From Lewinellaceae bacterium (lineage in GTDB: Bacteria; Bacteroidota; Bacteroidia; Chitinophagales; Saprospiraceae): DNA of 64,000 bases. Within the stretch, counting starts at the first letter, position 1, and every line of letters starts with the position of its first letter. The notes beneath the pieces are model-generated. The model was not told the DNA's origin, searched no databases, and was given only the letters and a program-made list of their open reading frames with translations. The position numbers were made by a program, and so were the translations under genes. The DNA is taken from contig JACJYR010000007.1 of NCBI GenBank assembly GCA_020636005.1, positions 78,839 to 142,838 of the forward strand. The letters are read 5' to 3'. This document shows, one piece after another, positions 27,608 through 35,791 of this stretch.

Positions 27608-29140
27608 TTAATGTTCGTGGCCATGCGCCGGGAGCGTTCCCGAAGCGGTGGACAATTTGATTTGATAAGCGCCTTTCGTCACCACCCGTTCGCCCTCGGC
27701 GATGCCCGAAAGCACCTGGACGTTCATGCCGTCGGAAGCGCCGATTTTGAGTTCCCGTTTCTGGAAACTTTCGCCTTCCGTTTGGACATAGGCGTAAAAA
27801 ATGCCCTGTTCCTCCAAAAGTGCCGAGGTCGGAATGACAAGAGCGGGCTTCGTGCCGGACTGCAAAAACACCTCGACCACCGAACCGGGGACGAAGTTGC
27901 CCACGTTGTCAATCTCGAAATGGATGGGCAAAAAAGGCGCACCAGCTTCCGCCGATTTCCCGGTGGAGACGACCCGTCCGTTCAGATTTTTTGTGCTGAA
28001 AACCTGCCCGCCGTCCGAAGTCTTGAAATTGGCAGAAGTGAACAAGGCGAGTTTCGGGAAATACCTTTGTGAAACATCCGCCCGCAATAGCAGCCTTTTG
28101 TTTTTGGAAATGGTTGCCAGCGGCTGTCCGGCGTTGACGAACTGCCCGTTTTCGACCAAAACGTTTTTCAAAAAACCGCCCATCGGGGCGGTGATGCTTT
28201 GCCTGTTTTGGTTGAATTTTTTGGAAACGGACACGTTGGCGAATTGCGTCTGCGCATTTTCAAGCTGCCGTTTTGCCTCCAAAAATTCCTTATCGGAAAT
28301 GATTTTGTCCTTCACCAGTTCGTTTGCCCGCTCGAAGTTCTTTTTGGCGCTCGCCAAATCGTTCTCCGCTTCCGTGACCGCTGCACCCAAATTGCTCTGC
28401 ACGGCTTCGTTGCTTTTCACCGTGAACATGGGAGCGCCAGCCGAAACGGTGCTGCCGGCCACTTGGTTTTTTCCCGTAAAAGTCACGATACCGCTGATTT
28501 GGGCAACCACAACTGCTTCGTCGCCAGGAGCGGCGAGGATTTGTCCGCTCGTTTTCACCACCTCGCTGAACGGCTGCACCTGTGCCGGGGCATTCGCAAA
28601 TTCGACTTTCCAAGCCTGTTCTTTTAAGTAGGAAATGTCGTTGGCGCCGCCTTCCGAGGGTGCTTGGTGCTCCATCGCCGTTTTTTCGTCGGCAAAAACC
28701 TCCACGTTTTCGATGATGATTTTGTCAGTGTAAGCGGGCGTTTTGATGTCAAAAACGAGGCTGTAAATCCCTGCTTTTTCGGGCGACATCCGCAGCCGGA
28801 AGATGCCCGGCACTTCGGGTTCGGTAGCGGTGACGGATTGTGTATGCCCATTGCCCGACAAAGTGAGGGTAATGGTGCCTTCACCGATGGGTTTGAACAG
28901 GTCGCCAAGTGCTGTGAAATGTGCCGCAAAACGGCTTTCCGAACCCACCACGAGGGGCTTGAATTCTACGAAAAGTTCGGTTTTGTCAGAATAAAGGGTA
29001 AAGGCGAGGGCTTCCAAGGAAGGCTCGGCGGGCGTGATGTGGTTGCCCGCAGCGTCGTGGGCGTGTTCACCTTCTATGTCGTTCGAGTGGCAGCTTGCCA
29101 GCAATGCTGCGGCAAACAAGCCAATGATTATTTTTTTCAT
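27608..29140 (-). CDS. CzcB-type periplasmic adaptor lipoprotein with extra N-terminal domain
   Basis: 510 residues, about 100 more than the CusB homolog near 8 kb. The lipoprotein signal ends in LLASCHSND; a short His-rich piece follows (EGEHAHDAAGNH). Residues ~40-160 form an extra beta-rich domain (LYSDKTELFVEFKPLVVG ... GIYSLVFDIKTP) seen in some Bacteroidota CzcB proteins. The adaptor core follows: SGQILAAPGDEAVVVAQISG, the helical hairpin, and SITAPMGGFLKNVLVENGQ. The tail AHGHEH may bind metal. It connects CzcA and CzcC in the periplasm and is the second gene of the operon. Confidence 0.9.
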   Translation of the reverse strand: MKKIIIGLFAAALLASCHSNDIEGEHAHDAAGNHITPAEPSLEALAFTLYSDKTELFVEFKPLVVGSESRFAAHFTALGDLFKPIGEGTITLTLSGNGHTQSVTATEPEVPGIFRLRMSPEKAGIYSLVFDIKTPAYTDKIIIENVEVFADEKTAMEHQAPSEGGANDISYLKEQAWKVEFANAPAQVQPFSEVVKTSGQILAAPGDEAVVVAQISGIVTFTGKNQVAGSTVSAGAPMFTVKSNEAVQSNLGAAVTEAENDLASAKKNFERANELVKDKIISDKEFLEAKRQLENAQTQFANVSVSKKFNQNRQSITAPMGGFLKNVLVENGQFVNAGQPLATISKNKRLLLRADVSQRYFPKLALFTSANFKTSDGGQVFSTKNLNGRVVSTGKSAEAGAPFLPIHFEIDNVGNFVPGSVVEVFLQSGTKPALVIPTSALLEEQGIFYAYVQTEGESFQKRELKIGASDGMNVQVLSGIAEGERVVTKGAYQIKLSTASGTLPAHGHEH

Positions 29141-29260
29141 TGTTGGGTTTGAAATTTAAGCTTAAAAAGATGGCACATGCACCTTTCAGTCAGCGCAGGG
29201 CAATACGGGAAAACTGCATTTGCGGGGTGCAAATGACAGTTTGATTGAAAAAAATGAAGC

Positions 29261-29626
29261 TTAAACTAAGGGAGGCCCTCGGAAGGAAAATGCCTTCAGG
29301 AAAGGCGGTGAAGGCAGATGGCCGCTTGGAATAGGGACAAACCCGGCAGGTTTTTTCCCGGCAATTTTTCTGTAATCATCTATGAAAAAGACGACAGCCG
29401 CAATCGCTGCCGGGGGCGATATTTTTAGGTCGAGGGATTGAAAAACGAAGTTCTCATCTACCAAGTGGAAGGAAAAATCATGGTGATGGTGGCCGTGTTC
29501 CCCTTCGTCGTGGTGATGCGTTTGCTCCGCTTCTAAAGGGTGATGGTGGTGATGCGGCGTCAGGTTATGTGCCAGCAGCAGGCTGAAGGCGGCAAAGACG
29601 AGCAATTTGTGGAGCATCAATTTCAT
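29261..29626 (-). CDS. Histidine-rich exported protein leading the czc operon
   Basis: 121 residues from MKLMLHKLLVFAAFSLLLAH, a signal-like stretch, followed by striking histidine blocks (TPHHHHHPLEAEQTHHHDEG, HGHHHHDFSFHLVDEN), a hydrophobic segment (ISPPAAIAAVVFFIDDYRK) and a Pro-rich end. It lies 120 bases upstream of czcB on the same strand. By position and composition it is the analogue of the DUF6660-like gene ahead of the first pump: probably a periplasmic metal buffer or sensor feeding the efflux system. Confidence 0.7.
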   Translation of the reverse strand: MKLMLHKLLVFAAFSLLLAHNLTPHHHHHPLEAEQTHHHDEGEHGHHHHDFSFHLVDENFVFQSLDLKISPPAAIAAVVFFIDDYRKIAGKKPAGFVPIPSGHLPSPPFLKAFSFRGPPLV

Positions 29627-29687
29627 AAGGCGGCAAATATACAATAATGTGCCAATAAAGTTGGTAGATGTGGCTTGCTTGCAAAAT

Positions 29688-29702
29688 GTGGCATAATGTC
29701 AC
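29688..29702. promoter_or_regulatory. Near-palindrome upstream of the czc operon
   Basis: GTGGCATAATGTCAC is a 15-base dyad with one mismatched pair, about 60 bases upstream of the His-rich gene start. It is placed where a metal-responsive repressor or activator could bind. Only symmetry and position support this. Confidence 0.3.
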
Positions 29703-29955
29703 TTATGTTAAATACAATTTCGTAACTTATTGAAATTCAGTCTTTTTTTCCTAACCATATACGAATAGACTTCCCCAACTGACCTCGTCCTTTGCCAAAA
29801 TCAACCTGAACTTTGGCCTGAACTCAGGCTGTTTCACCTGCATAACGCGGTAAAAATGTTCTTCTATGGGGAAACCGCTGATGCTTGGCGGTGGAGTCAG
29901 GTCAACCCACTTTTTTTCTGCTGCCTGTCGAGGGAAGTATTGGCAAACAATCACA

Positions 29956-30170
29956 ATTCCATTTTGCGGGTCAGCACGGGCTACATGGTTCGCAGCCAAC
30001 GAAACCTGTCGAGCTTGAAAAGCAGGGGCGGCGTCCCAAAACGCCGCTCCTGCTGCGGGGGTGCCGCCGCTGCCGGGCGTTCCGGGTTTGTGCCGGGCAA
30101 AAAAGGCTGCGGCGGTGCGTTGGGTTTCGTTGGCTGCACCGCTGAAAACGGGTGGGCGGGGGAGGTGGGG
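29956..30170. repeat. Structured ~215-bp repeat, copy 1
   Basis: About 85-90% identical by eye to 33115-33330, in the same orientation. It has an outer stem GCAGCCAACGAAACC (29992-30006) pairing perfectly with GGTTTCGTTGGCTGC (30123-30137). Inside is a hairpin in which GCAGGGGCGGCGT pairs with ACGCCGCTCCTGC (one mismatch around CCCAAA), then a second GC-rich fold using GCCGCCGC and GCGGCGG. No transposase is present. It looks like a MITE-like or REP-like mobile structured element or an RNA-forming repeat. The rest of 29645-30272 is non-coding as far as I can judge. Confidence 0.8.
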
Positions 30171-30272
30171 ATTTGTTCTCTACCTGCTCAAATGAACTTT
30201 TTTCACATAAAAAGTCTTAATGCAAAAACAGTAGGCTCGGCGCTTCTAGCGCCAGGGCCTTTTTATTTAAAT

Positions 30273-32087
30273 ATGGATACATTTCAACGAATACTTCAGT
30301 TTATAGAGGACGACACTTCCACTTTCAGGCAGACCTATGAAGTTACCAGTGCAATAGCAGTCATGCGTGACGATTCTTTGACCGATTCCGAAGCAAAGAG
30401 GTTGCAATGGGAAATAGATGCACTGAACTTCAGCATCAGCAAGGGAAAACTCACTCCGATTTCCCAACAAACATCTTGGGACGGCAAGGTCATCCATGCC
30501 TATCCGTCGCTTGAAATATTTGGAGCGGAAGGACTTGAGTATCTTCACTCAAGGGCAATTGACTCCACGAATGCGTTTTTAAATGCAAGGTATTTCATGC
30601 TGCTTTGGTCTGCACCGGGGGAATTCCGTCACGAGGATACCGCAAAGTTGGCCATAGATGCCCTCCTGGGGTTGCTCGACAAAAAAGCGAAACTGACCTC
30701 TATTGACGTGAAGGACGAGCTCGAACAATTGGCCATTTTTGAGTGTGCAGTTGAAATGGTCGCCAAAATCTACCCCTACCGGGCCGGTGAATTGAAAACC
30801 TTGGCGAACCATTGGCTTTTCACTCCCGGATTGGTCGAAGGCTTTTTCTCTCTTTCCCTCATTGAAACTATTCTGGACTATCCCAAAATCTGGAAAACCG
30901 ACGAACTGCTCAAACTGCCCGGACTGCTTGAAAACATCATGGACATTTATATCAAAAAGCCTGATTTTTTTATGTCAGAAAGGGCTTTTAGGGCAGGTGA
31001 ACGGCTTGCCTCCAAATTGCAACAGGATGTGAAGTTTTGGCACAACAAACTGGGGGCAGCATACGAAGCATTTGCCAAACACCGGATGGATGATGAGAGT
31101 AGGATGATACCCTTGGGTTTTCTGGGAAGGGCGCTTGCCAGTTATCAGGCGGCCAAAAATGAGGCGAAGGTTTCAGAAATCGGAAATCGATACCAGCGGG
31201 TAAGCAAGGAACTCCAACTTTCGGAAATCACTGTCCCCTTGCCTGCCGAGCCATTGCGGGCTTTAATGAAATATGGGGAAGCTCGTGCAAAAAAACTATT
31301 GGAACGCAGCAGCCTTGAGATTTTCGATTATTTGGCAGGGGCATCGGAACTGTTTCCGCCTATCCAATCCATCCGGGCAGGGTTGGAAAAACAGGGGGTG
31401 GATTTTCTCGACTTCGCCACAAAACTGAATTTTGACATCAACAAGAATGTGAAAATTGAAAATGGTGGCAACGGGTCAAGCAGGCTGGATGAACTCAACA
31501 TCGAATATAAACTGCACCTGCGGTTTGCCCTCATGCCGTTTCTGGAAACCGTCATCGAACAAGGTATTTTGAACGGAAAAGTAAATGCCAATACGCTGGT
31601 AAAATGGCTGGCCGAAAAGACCTGGCTTGGACAGGAACTGGAAGAAACCAACTCTGGCAAGGAAGTCCGCCGATATAATTGGTTGGGCTTGCTGGCCCCG
31701 TCCCTGTTGGAATTTTTTGTGCAGAAAGAGGCATCGCTGAAATCGAAAAACATCTTTACCAACTACGTCATATGCATTGATTCCCTAACGCTGAAATTCG
31801 AGGGCATACTTCGTGATTTTGCCAAACGGGCAGGCATCAACACCGTGACAACCGGCAGGAACGGGCAAGTCCGGGAAATGTACATCGAGGATATCCTGAC
31901 CAGCGAAAAAATCGGCGAGTTTTTCCATGAAAACGACCTGGCCTTTTTCAAATACCTTTTCACCGCTTCCGGCGTCAACCTGCGGAACAACGTCGCTCAC
32001 TGCTATTTTCGGTTTCAGCATTATGCCGAGGGGTATATGATCTTGTTGATTTTGGCAGTTTTGCGGTTTGGGAGGTATCAGTTATAA
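30273..32087 (+). CDS. DUF4209-like protein with C-terminal RN-x3-H motif
   Basis: 604 residues from MDTFQRILQF; the frame is open upstream, but that part is the structured repeat read as protein. The body is helical without membrane segments. Near the C-terminus GVNLRNNVAHCYF (R571, N572, H576) matches the RNxxxH motif that defines DUF4209, which resembles HEPN-type RNA-binding or ribonuclease domains; the usual following glycine is cysteine here. The preceding segments (EMYIEDILTSEKIGEFF, NDLAFFKYLFT) also fit that family. A second unknown gene follows after 54 bases, and both lie between two copies of a structured repeat, like a mobile cassette. A defence role is inferred from motif and context. 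Confidence 0.7.
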   Translation: MDTFQRILQFIEDDTSTFRQTYEVTSAIAVMRDDSLTDSEAKRLQWEIDALNFSISKGKLTPISQQTSWDGKVIHAYPSLEIFGAEGLEYLHSRAIDSTNAFLNARYFMLLWSAPGEFRHEDTAKLAIDALLGLLDKKAKLTSIDVKDELEQLAIFECAVEMVAKIYPYRAGELKTLANHWLFTPGLVEGFFSLSLIETILDYPKIWKTDELLKLPGLLENIMDIYIKKPDFFMSERAFRAGERLASKLQQDVKFWHNKLGAAYEAFAKHRMDDESRMIPLGFLGRALASYQAAKNEAKVSEIGNRYQRVSKELQLSEITVPLPAEPLRALMKYGEARAKKLLERSSLEIFDYLAGASELFPPIQSIRAGLEKQGVDFLDFATKLNFDINKNVKIENGGNGSSRLDELNIEYKLHLRFALMPFLETVIEQGILNGKVNANTLVKWLAEKTWLGQELEETNSGKEVRRYNWLGLLAPSLLEFFVQKEASLKSKNIFTNYVICIDSLTLKFEGILRDFAKRAGINTVTTGRNGQVREMYIEDILTSEKIGEFFHENDLAFFKYLFTASGVNLRNNVAHCYFRFQHYAEGYMILLILAVLRFGRYQL

Positions 32088-32141
32088 AGCAAAACAGGAA
32101 ATGAACGAATTTCGCCAATCAAACAATATATTACACCAACC

Positions 32142-33107
32142 ATGTTCCGAACTAAAATTGACCTGCCAAAAGTAAATACCAACTCGATTGAGCCTGAGCT
32201 AATTTTTGACTGTACTGTTTCATATGAACAGCCTTTAGAAGCTATTACCTCTATACATGGAAGTCTTTTCGCTGGAGACGGCAAAGAGCTTTCGAATTTC
32301 AGTTTTCAATTGCAGAGGCTGAATTGCCCTCTTTCAATTCATCATGACTATGGAGATAAAAAGCCCACTAGAGAGGAAACAATTAGATTTCAAGCAAAAG
32401 CAAAGCTTTCTCCCAAGTCGGTTTCTCACATTGAGGGGGTAAGACAAATCCACTATCACAAGAATGTAGTGTTCAATGTTCGTTTAAACTTAGTTACTGT
32501 TACTCAAAGGTTTGATCGGAGGCTCTTTTCTTCTCAAGGTCGGAGCGGAGAATTAGAATTTCTTAGAGTTTCAGATGAATTCTACGAAACTTCTATTGAA
32601 ATCACACAAAGTGATTGGATTCAAAAATACGCCGAACAATTGGGCATCGGCAAATTTCTACTTGTGGAGTTGCCTTCCGCAAACCTAGGTTTTGTAAGGG
32701 ACAGGTTTCTAAATTCGGCATTCCCCTCCGTTCAAAAAGACTTGTTCCAGGTCTATGGACGACTAACTGAAAAGTTGAACTTGATGGAAACCGAACTCAG
32801 AAAGGGGAATTGGGATTTGGTGATTCGCTATTCTCGTGAATTCTTTGAATTGTTGAAGTTAGGCAAAAACAACCCGCTGGAACGTGATTTGAAGGATATG
32901 TTCAAACTGCGAAATGGAAGCGATATTGGTTTTGATGAATTGATGAAGGGATTGATTGCCCTTTTCGATTATGCCTCAAAGTTCATCCATGAGAAGCCAC
33001 TGGGGTTATCTTCTCTGCAAACCAAGCCAAAAGCGAGAAGCGAGGATGCCTACCTCATTTATAGCCTTTGTCTCAATACGTGGAATTTGATAGCTGAAAA
33101 GATTTAA
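32142..33107 (+). CDS. Unknown protein, partner of the DUF4209-like gene
   Basis: 321 residues, no recognised family. The N-terminal ~170 residues are beta-rich (ELIFDCTVSYEQPLEAITSI, NVVFNVRLNLVTVTQRF). The C-terminal ~130 are helical (LTEKLNLMETELRKGNWDLV, LIALFDYASKFIHEKPL, EDAYLIYSLCLNTWNLIAEK), reminiscent of abortive-infection or HEPN-like C-terminal helices but without the R-x4-6-H motif. It is AT-richer than surrounding DNA. It is downstream of the DUF4209-like gene on the same strand and stops 7 bases before repeat copy 2, so the two genes probably form one acquired unit. Confidence 0.65.
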   Translation: MFRTKIDLPKVNTNSIEPELIFDCTVSYEQPLEAITSIHGSLFAGDGKELSNFSFQLQRLNCPLSIHHDYGDKKPTREETIRFQAKAKLSPKSVSHIEGVRQIHYHKNVVFNVRLNLVTVTQRFDRRLFSSQGRSGELEFLRVSDEFYETSIEITQSDWIQKYAEQLGIGKFLLVELPSANLGFVRDRFLNSAFPSVQKDLFQVYGRLTEKLNLMETELRKGNWDLVIRYSREFFELLKLGKNNPLERDLKDMFKLRNGSDIGFDELMKGLIALFDYASKFIHEKPLGLSSLQTKPKARSEDAYLIYSLCLNTWNLIAEKI

Positions 33108-33114
33108 ACAGCCA

Positions 33115-33330
33115 TTCCATTTTGCGGGTCAGCCCGGGCTAACCAAGTTCGCAGCCAACGAAACCTGTCGGGCCGAAAAGCAGGGGCGGCGTCCCAAAAC
33201 GCCGCTCCTGCTGCGGGAGCGCCGCCGCTGCCAGGCGTTCCGGGATTATGTCGAGCAAAAAAGGCTGCGGCGGTGCGCTGGGGTTTCGTTGGCTGCACCG
33301 CTGAAAAGGGGTGGGGGGGGGAGGTGGGGG
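33115..33330. repeat. Structured ~215-bp repeat, copy 2
   Basis: Direct copy of 29956-30170, beginning with ATTCCATTTTGCGGGTCAGC in both. The outer stem is conserved (GCAGCCAACGAAACC 33151-33165; GGTTTCGTTGGCTGC 33282-33296), as is the inner GCAGGGGCGGCGT hairpin. Differences are scattered substitutions and one-base indels that shift any frame, arguing against a coding function. It follows the cassette's second gene by 7 bases. Confidence 0.8.
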
Positions 33331-33367
33331 CTTTTTTAGTTGGCAGTTGACAGTCAGGGTCTGGGAG

Positions 33368-33406
33368 AACGCCCCGTTGTCCGGTTTGATTGGTCAACGG
33401 GGCGTT
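33368..33406 (-). terminator. Perfect 12-bp hairpin after the DUF6166 gene
   Basis: AACGCCCCGTTG (33368-33379) pairs with CAACGGGGCGTT (33395-33406) over a 15-base loop, just beyond the stop of the DUF6166 gene at 33410. It is a likely end of the minus-strand accessory operon and may stop transcription from both sides. Confidence 0.55.
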
Positions 33407-33409
33407 TGT

Positions 33410-33766
33410 TTAGGCTGGCACTTCATTGAGCAAGGGCAATACATGGATGGCATTGAACTCCTCCAAATCCAGCACCAGGTCGAAGCTGTCCTCCTCGATG
33501 GCGACGAGGAAGCGCCATTTGAAGTCCTGGTAAACCTTCCGGGCGATGTCCTTTCCGTAGAGTTCGTGGCAAATGGCGTAGGCGAGCTGGGCGGGGCCGC
33601 TGCCGCCATAGCCCCAGTTGAAGCCGTCGGGGGAATGGCTGACGTATTTCAGGCTTTTGGCATGGCTCAGGGCTTTGCCTTCGAGCCAGACTTTGCAGAT
33701 GCCGCCGTGCGCCATTTCGCTGCGGCAGCCTTTCAGTGTTGCGGTGGCTGGTGTGTTGTTTTTCAT
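33410..33766 (-). CDS. DUF6166 family protein
   Basis: 118 residues. Conserved features are SPDGFNWGYGGSGPAQLAYAI, in which the family's GYGGSGPAQLA motif is obvious, then ICHELYGKDIARKVYQDFKW. This matches DUF6166, small soluble proteins common on plasmids and integrative elements; function unknown. It is the last gene of a minus-strand cluster (unknown 213-residue protein, PD-(D/E)XK nuclease, ArdC, DUF6166) typical of mobile-element accessory DNA. Confidence 0.75.
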   Translation of the reverse strand: MKNNTPATATLKGCRSEMAHGGICKVWLEGKALSHAKSLKYVSHSPDGFNWGYGGSGPAQLAYAICHELYGKDIARKVYQDFKWRFLVAIEEDSFDLVLDLEEFNAIHVLPLLNEVPA

Positions 33767-33839
33767 AGAAAAAGTTTTGAATGATGAATGTTGGATTAGG
33801 CGGCAGCCTGACCGAATTGGTCAGGCTGCCGTTCCGGTT

Positions 33840-34724
33840 TTATGCTGACATTTCAGGTTGCGGGGCAGTCCCGGCAATTCCCAAAGAGGCAAGTAAAAAA
33901 TCGGCGGCACGTTGGGCGGCGCTGGCAGCAGTCATCAATAAGCGGGTGTCGCCATGCAAGACGTTAATCCACGATTGCAGGTAAGCGGCGCTGTTCTCGA
34001 CCAGTTCCTCCATGACGATGCCGCAATGGGCGCACAGGAAGCAGGCGGACATTTCCGCCACGAGTTCTTCCCGGCTGTACTTTTCATCGCCAAATTTTGA
34101 GGGTTCGATACGGTTCAGGCGGTTGGGGTGTCCCGTCCAATGAGCCAACTCATGGAAGTAGGTGAGGTAATAATGTTCCGGGCTTTGGAAAGCAGCGATA
34201 CCGGGCATTTTCACCACGTCGAGCAGGTGATCATAGGCGGGTTCGCCGGGGCGCAATTCGTGGGGGTTGGCAGTCAGGACGGCTTCGCAAATTTCCATCC
34301 GGTCGGGCTGTCCGGGTTCGTCGCTGCGGAACATCCCGGCGTTGAAGCCCTCGATGTCCAGCACGTTGAAGACCCTGTACTCTGACAAGAAAGGCACTAT
34401 TTTTTCCGCTTCCCGCCTCGTACCCACCCGCTTACCATCGGCGTCGAAAAACAGCATTTTCCAAAAATAGACGGGGAGCGATTTTGCGCCTTTGCGGACA
34501 CGGTGTCCGGCGTCGCTGATCTGCTTGAAGGTTGCGAAACGTGGCACGTCAAAACCGTCGAGCAAAAAACGGTTGATGCCCGTGTAAACATGCCCGCTGA
34601 AATGGTTGCAGGATGCGCCCATTTGGATGCGGTTCCAAGTGCGCCGCCAAGGCACAGCACCTTTTTCCAATTGGGCGATGATGCGGGCGGTCATTTCCTG
34701 GAATTTATCGTTGGTGGCTTTCAT
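33840..34724 (-). CDS. ardC: ArdC-like antirestriction protein (ssDNA-binding domain plus zincin)
   Basis: 294 residues from MKATNDKFQEMTARII; a long upstream frame exists but is not protein-like. The N-terminal ArdC domain shows AQLEKGAVPWRRTWNRI, GHVYTGINRFLL and RVRKGAKSLPVYFWK. The C-terminal zincin-like metallopeptidase domain shows YYLTYFHELAHWTGHPNRLN (HExxH) and the downstream glutamate region YSREELVAEMSACFL. ArdC proteins bind single-stranded DNA and protect incoming conjugative DNA from restriction. This is the clearest sign that 33.4-38.8 kb derives from a plasmid or ICE. Length is typical. Confidence 0.88.
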   Translation of the reverse strand: MKATNDKFQEMTARIIAQLEKGAVPWRRTWNRIQMGASCNHFSGHVYTGINRFLLDGFDVPRFATFKQISDAGHRVRKGAKSLPVYFWKMLFFDADGKRVGTRREAEKIVPFLSEYRVFNVLDIEGFNAGMFRSDEPGQPDRMEICEAVLTANPHELRPGEPAYDHLLDVVKMPGIAAFQSPEHYYLTYFHELAHWTGHPNRLNRIEPSKFGDEKYSREELVAEMSACFLCAHCGIVMEELVENSAAYLQSWINVLHGDTRLLMTAASAAQRAADFLLASLGIAGTAPQPEMSA

Positions 34725-34818
34725 TGCATTGAGTTTTAGTGAGAAGGGAAAAACCCGCCGTCCGCCGACGGTGGACGGGCGGGTGCGCTCGGTCAGAGCA
34801 AGAATGACAAACGACAAC

Positions 34819-35661
34819 TCAAATCCTTTCGCCCGCCTCGACGAAGCGGCGCAACAGGTAGCGGTACTTTTTTCTTCCTTTTTCGATGAAATCGCTGTCC
34901 CGGTGGAAGGGGACAATGTGGACGGCATAGGCCGGGCGTTTCTGCACCCCAACGAAGTAAAACCACTCGGCACGGCTGCCATCGAGATAGAAAGCGGCCT
35001 GGCGGTCGTAGTCGTACACGTCGAGCAGTTCGATAAAGCGCTCCTCGCTCCATGCACTGGTTGTTTTCACATCAAAAACAGCCTTCCGGCATACGATGTC
35101 GAACTGTGCCTTGCAGGGCAATCCCGTTTCCTTGTCCTTCCAAACCCTCGGTTTCTCATAGGTCAACCGTTTGAACTTCGGCTGTCCGGCAAGGAAGCCG
35201 CCGAAGTCGCCGATATAGGCGTCCCGCATTTGGCGGATGGCTGCCCACTCGGAAGGGCGGAGGTTCCAGACCGGGTCGCCGCTGCGGGCATGTTCGAGGG
35301 CAACGGCGTGGAAAGCCTGGCCGAACACCAGACAGCGTTCCGGGTAGCGGATTTCCTTGCCCTGCAATTTGGCCTTGAAGCGGGTCAAACGGGAATTGCT
35401 GATAGCGGGGATTCTACGGATATGGCCGGCCGGCAACTCTGCCAGTGGCACGGATGCCCCGAAGCCCAAATGGCTGAACAGGTTCAGGTAGTTCACCAAG
35501 CTGGTGCGGGTCAAACATCCGGTTTTTGCCGTCCATTTTGCCAGCATGGTTTCCAGCGTTTCGTTTGTTAGGTTGGAGTAAATATTGCCGTAGGGCGTTT
35601 CGATGATTTGGCTGGCAGGTGCAATAGCGAGGTCTGCCAAGCGGGTGTTGGTGGTTGTCAT
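34819..35661 (-). CDS. PD-(D/E)XK nuclease-like protein
   Basis: 280 residues from MTTTNTRLADLAIAP. The nuclease core is in the C-terminal half: LVFGQAFHAVALEHARSG with a helix and histidine seen in RecB/YqaJ/exonuclease VIII-like folds, then CKAQFDIVCRKAVFDVKTTS (D...D-x-K catalytic set) and YDRQAAFYLD (QxxxY motif). Phage and plasmid proteins of this type degrade DNA ends for recombination, usually paired with a single-strand annealing protein; the unknown gene directly upstream would be the candidate partner. The annealing-partner idea is inference from position. Confidence 0.75.
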   Translation of the reverse strand: MTTTNTRLADLAIAPASQIIETPYGNIYSNLTNETLETMLAKWTAKTGCLTRTSLVNYLNLFSHLGFGASVPLAELPAGHIRRIPAISNSRLTRFKAKLQGKEIRYPERCLVFGQAFHAVALEHARSGDPVWNLRPSEWAAIRQMRDAYIGDFGGFLAGQPKFKRLTYEKPRVWKDKETGLPCKAQFDIVCRKAVFDVKTTSAWSEERFIELLDVYDYDRQAAFYLDGSRAEWFYFVGVQKRPAYAVHIVPFHRDSDFIEKGRKKYRYLLRRFVEAGERI

Positions 35662-35791
35662 TGTCTTAAATTTTAGAAGTGAGAAAGTGAGGGGTGAGAG
35701 ACCCCTACCCCACCCTTTCAGGTTGAGGGAAAAGCGGCGGCGCCCCGGCAGGGAGCAGGAACAGCCGCCACCAAGCAAGTAGATAGTACGT

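Noticed and set aside
29754..29999. Minus-strand 82-codon frame next to and overlapping repeat copy 1
   Set aside because: Parts look protein-like (FPRQAAEKKWVDLTPPPSIS), but the frame enters the structured repeat, the second repeat copy is frameshifted relative to it, and no family is recognised.
29856..30272. Upstream extension of the DUF4209-like gene to an earlier start
   Set aside because: The extra ~139 residues are the structured repeat read as protein (Cys/Gly/Arg-rich), so the start at 30273 is preferred.
32142..33107. HEPN assignment for the partner of the DUF4209-like protein
   Set aside because: The C-terminal helices look suggestive but there is no R-x4-6-H motif; LRNGSDIGF lacks the histidine.
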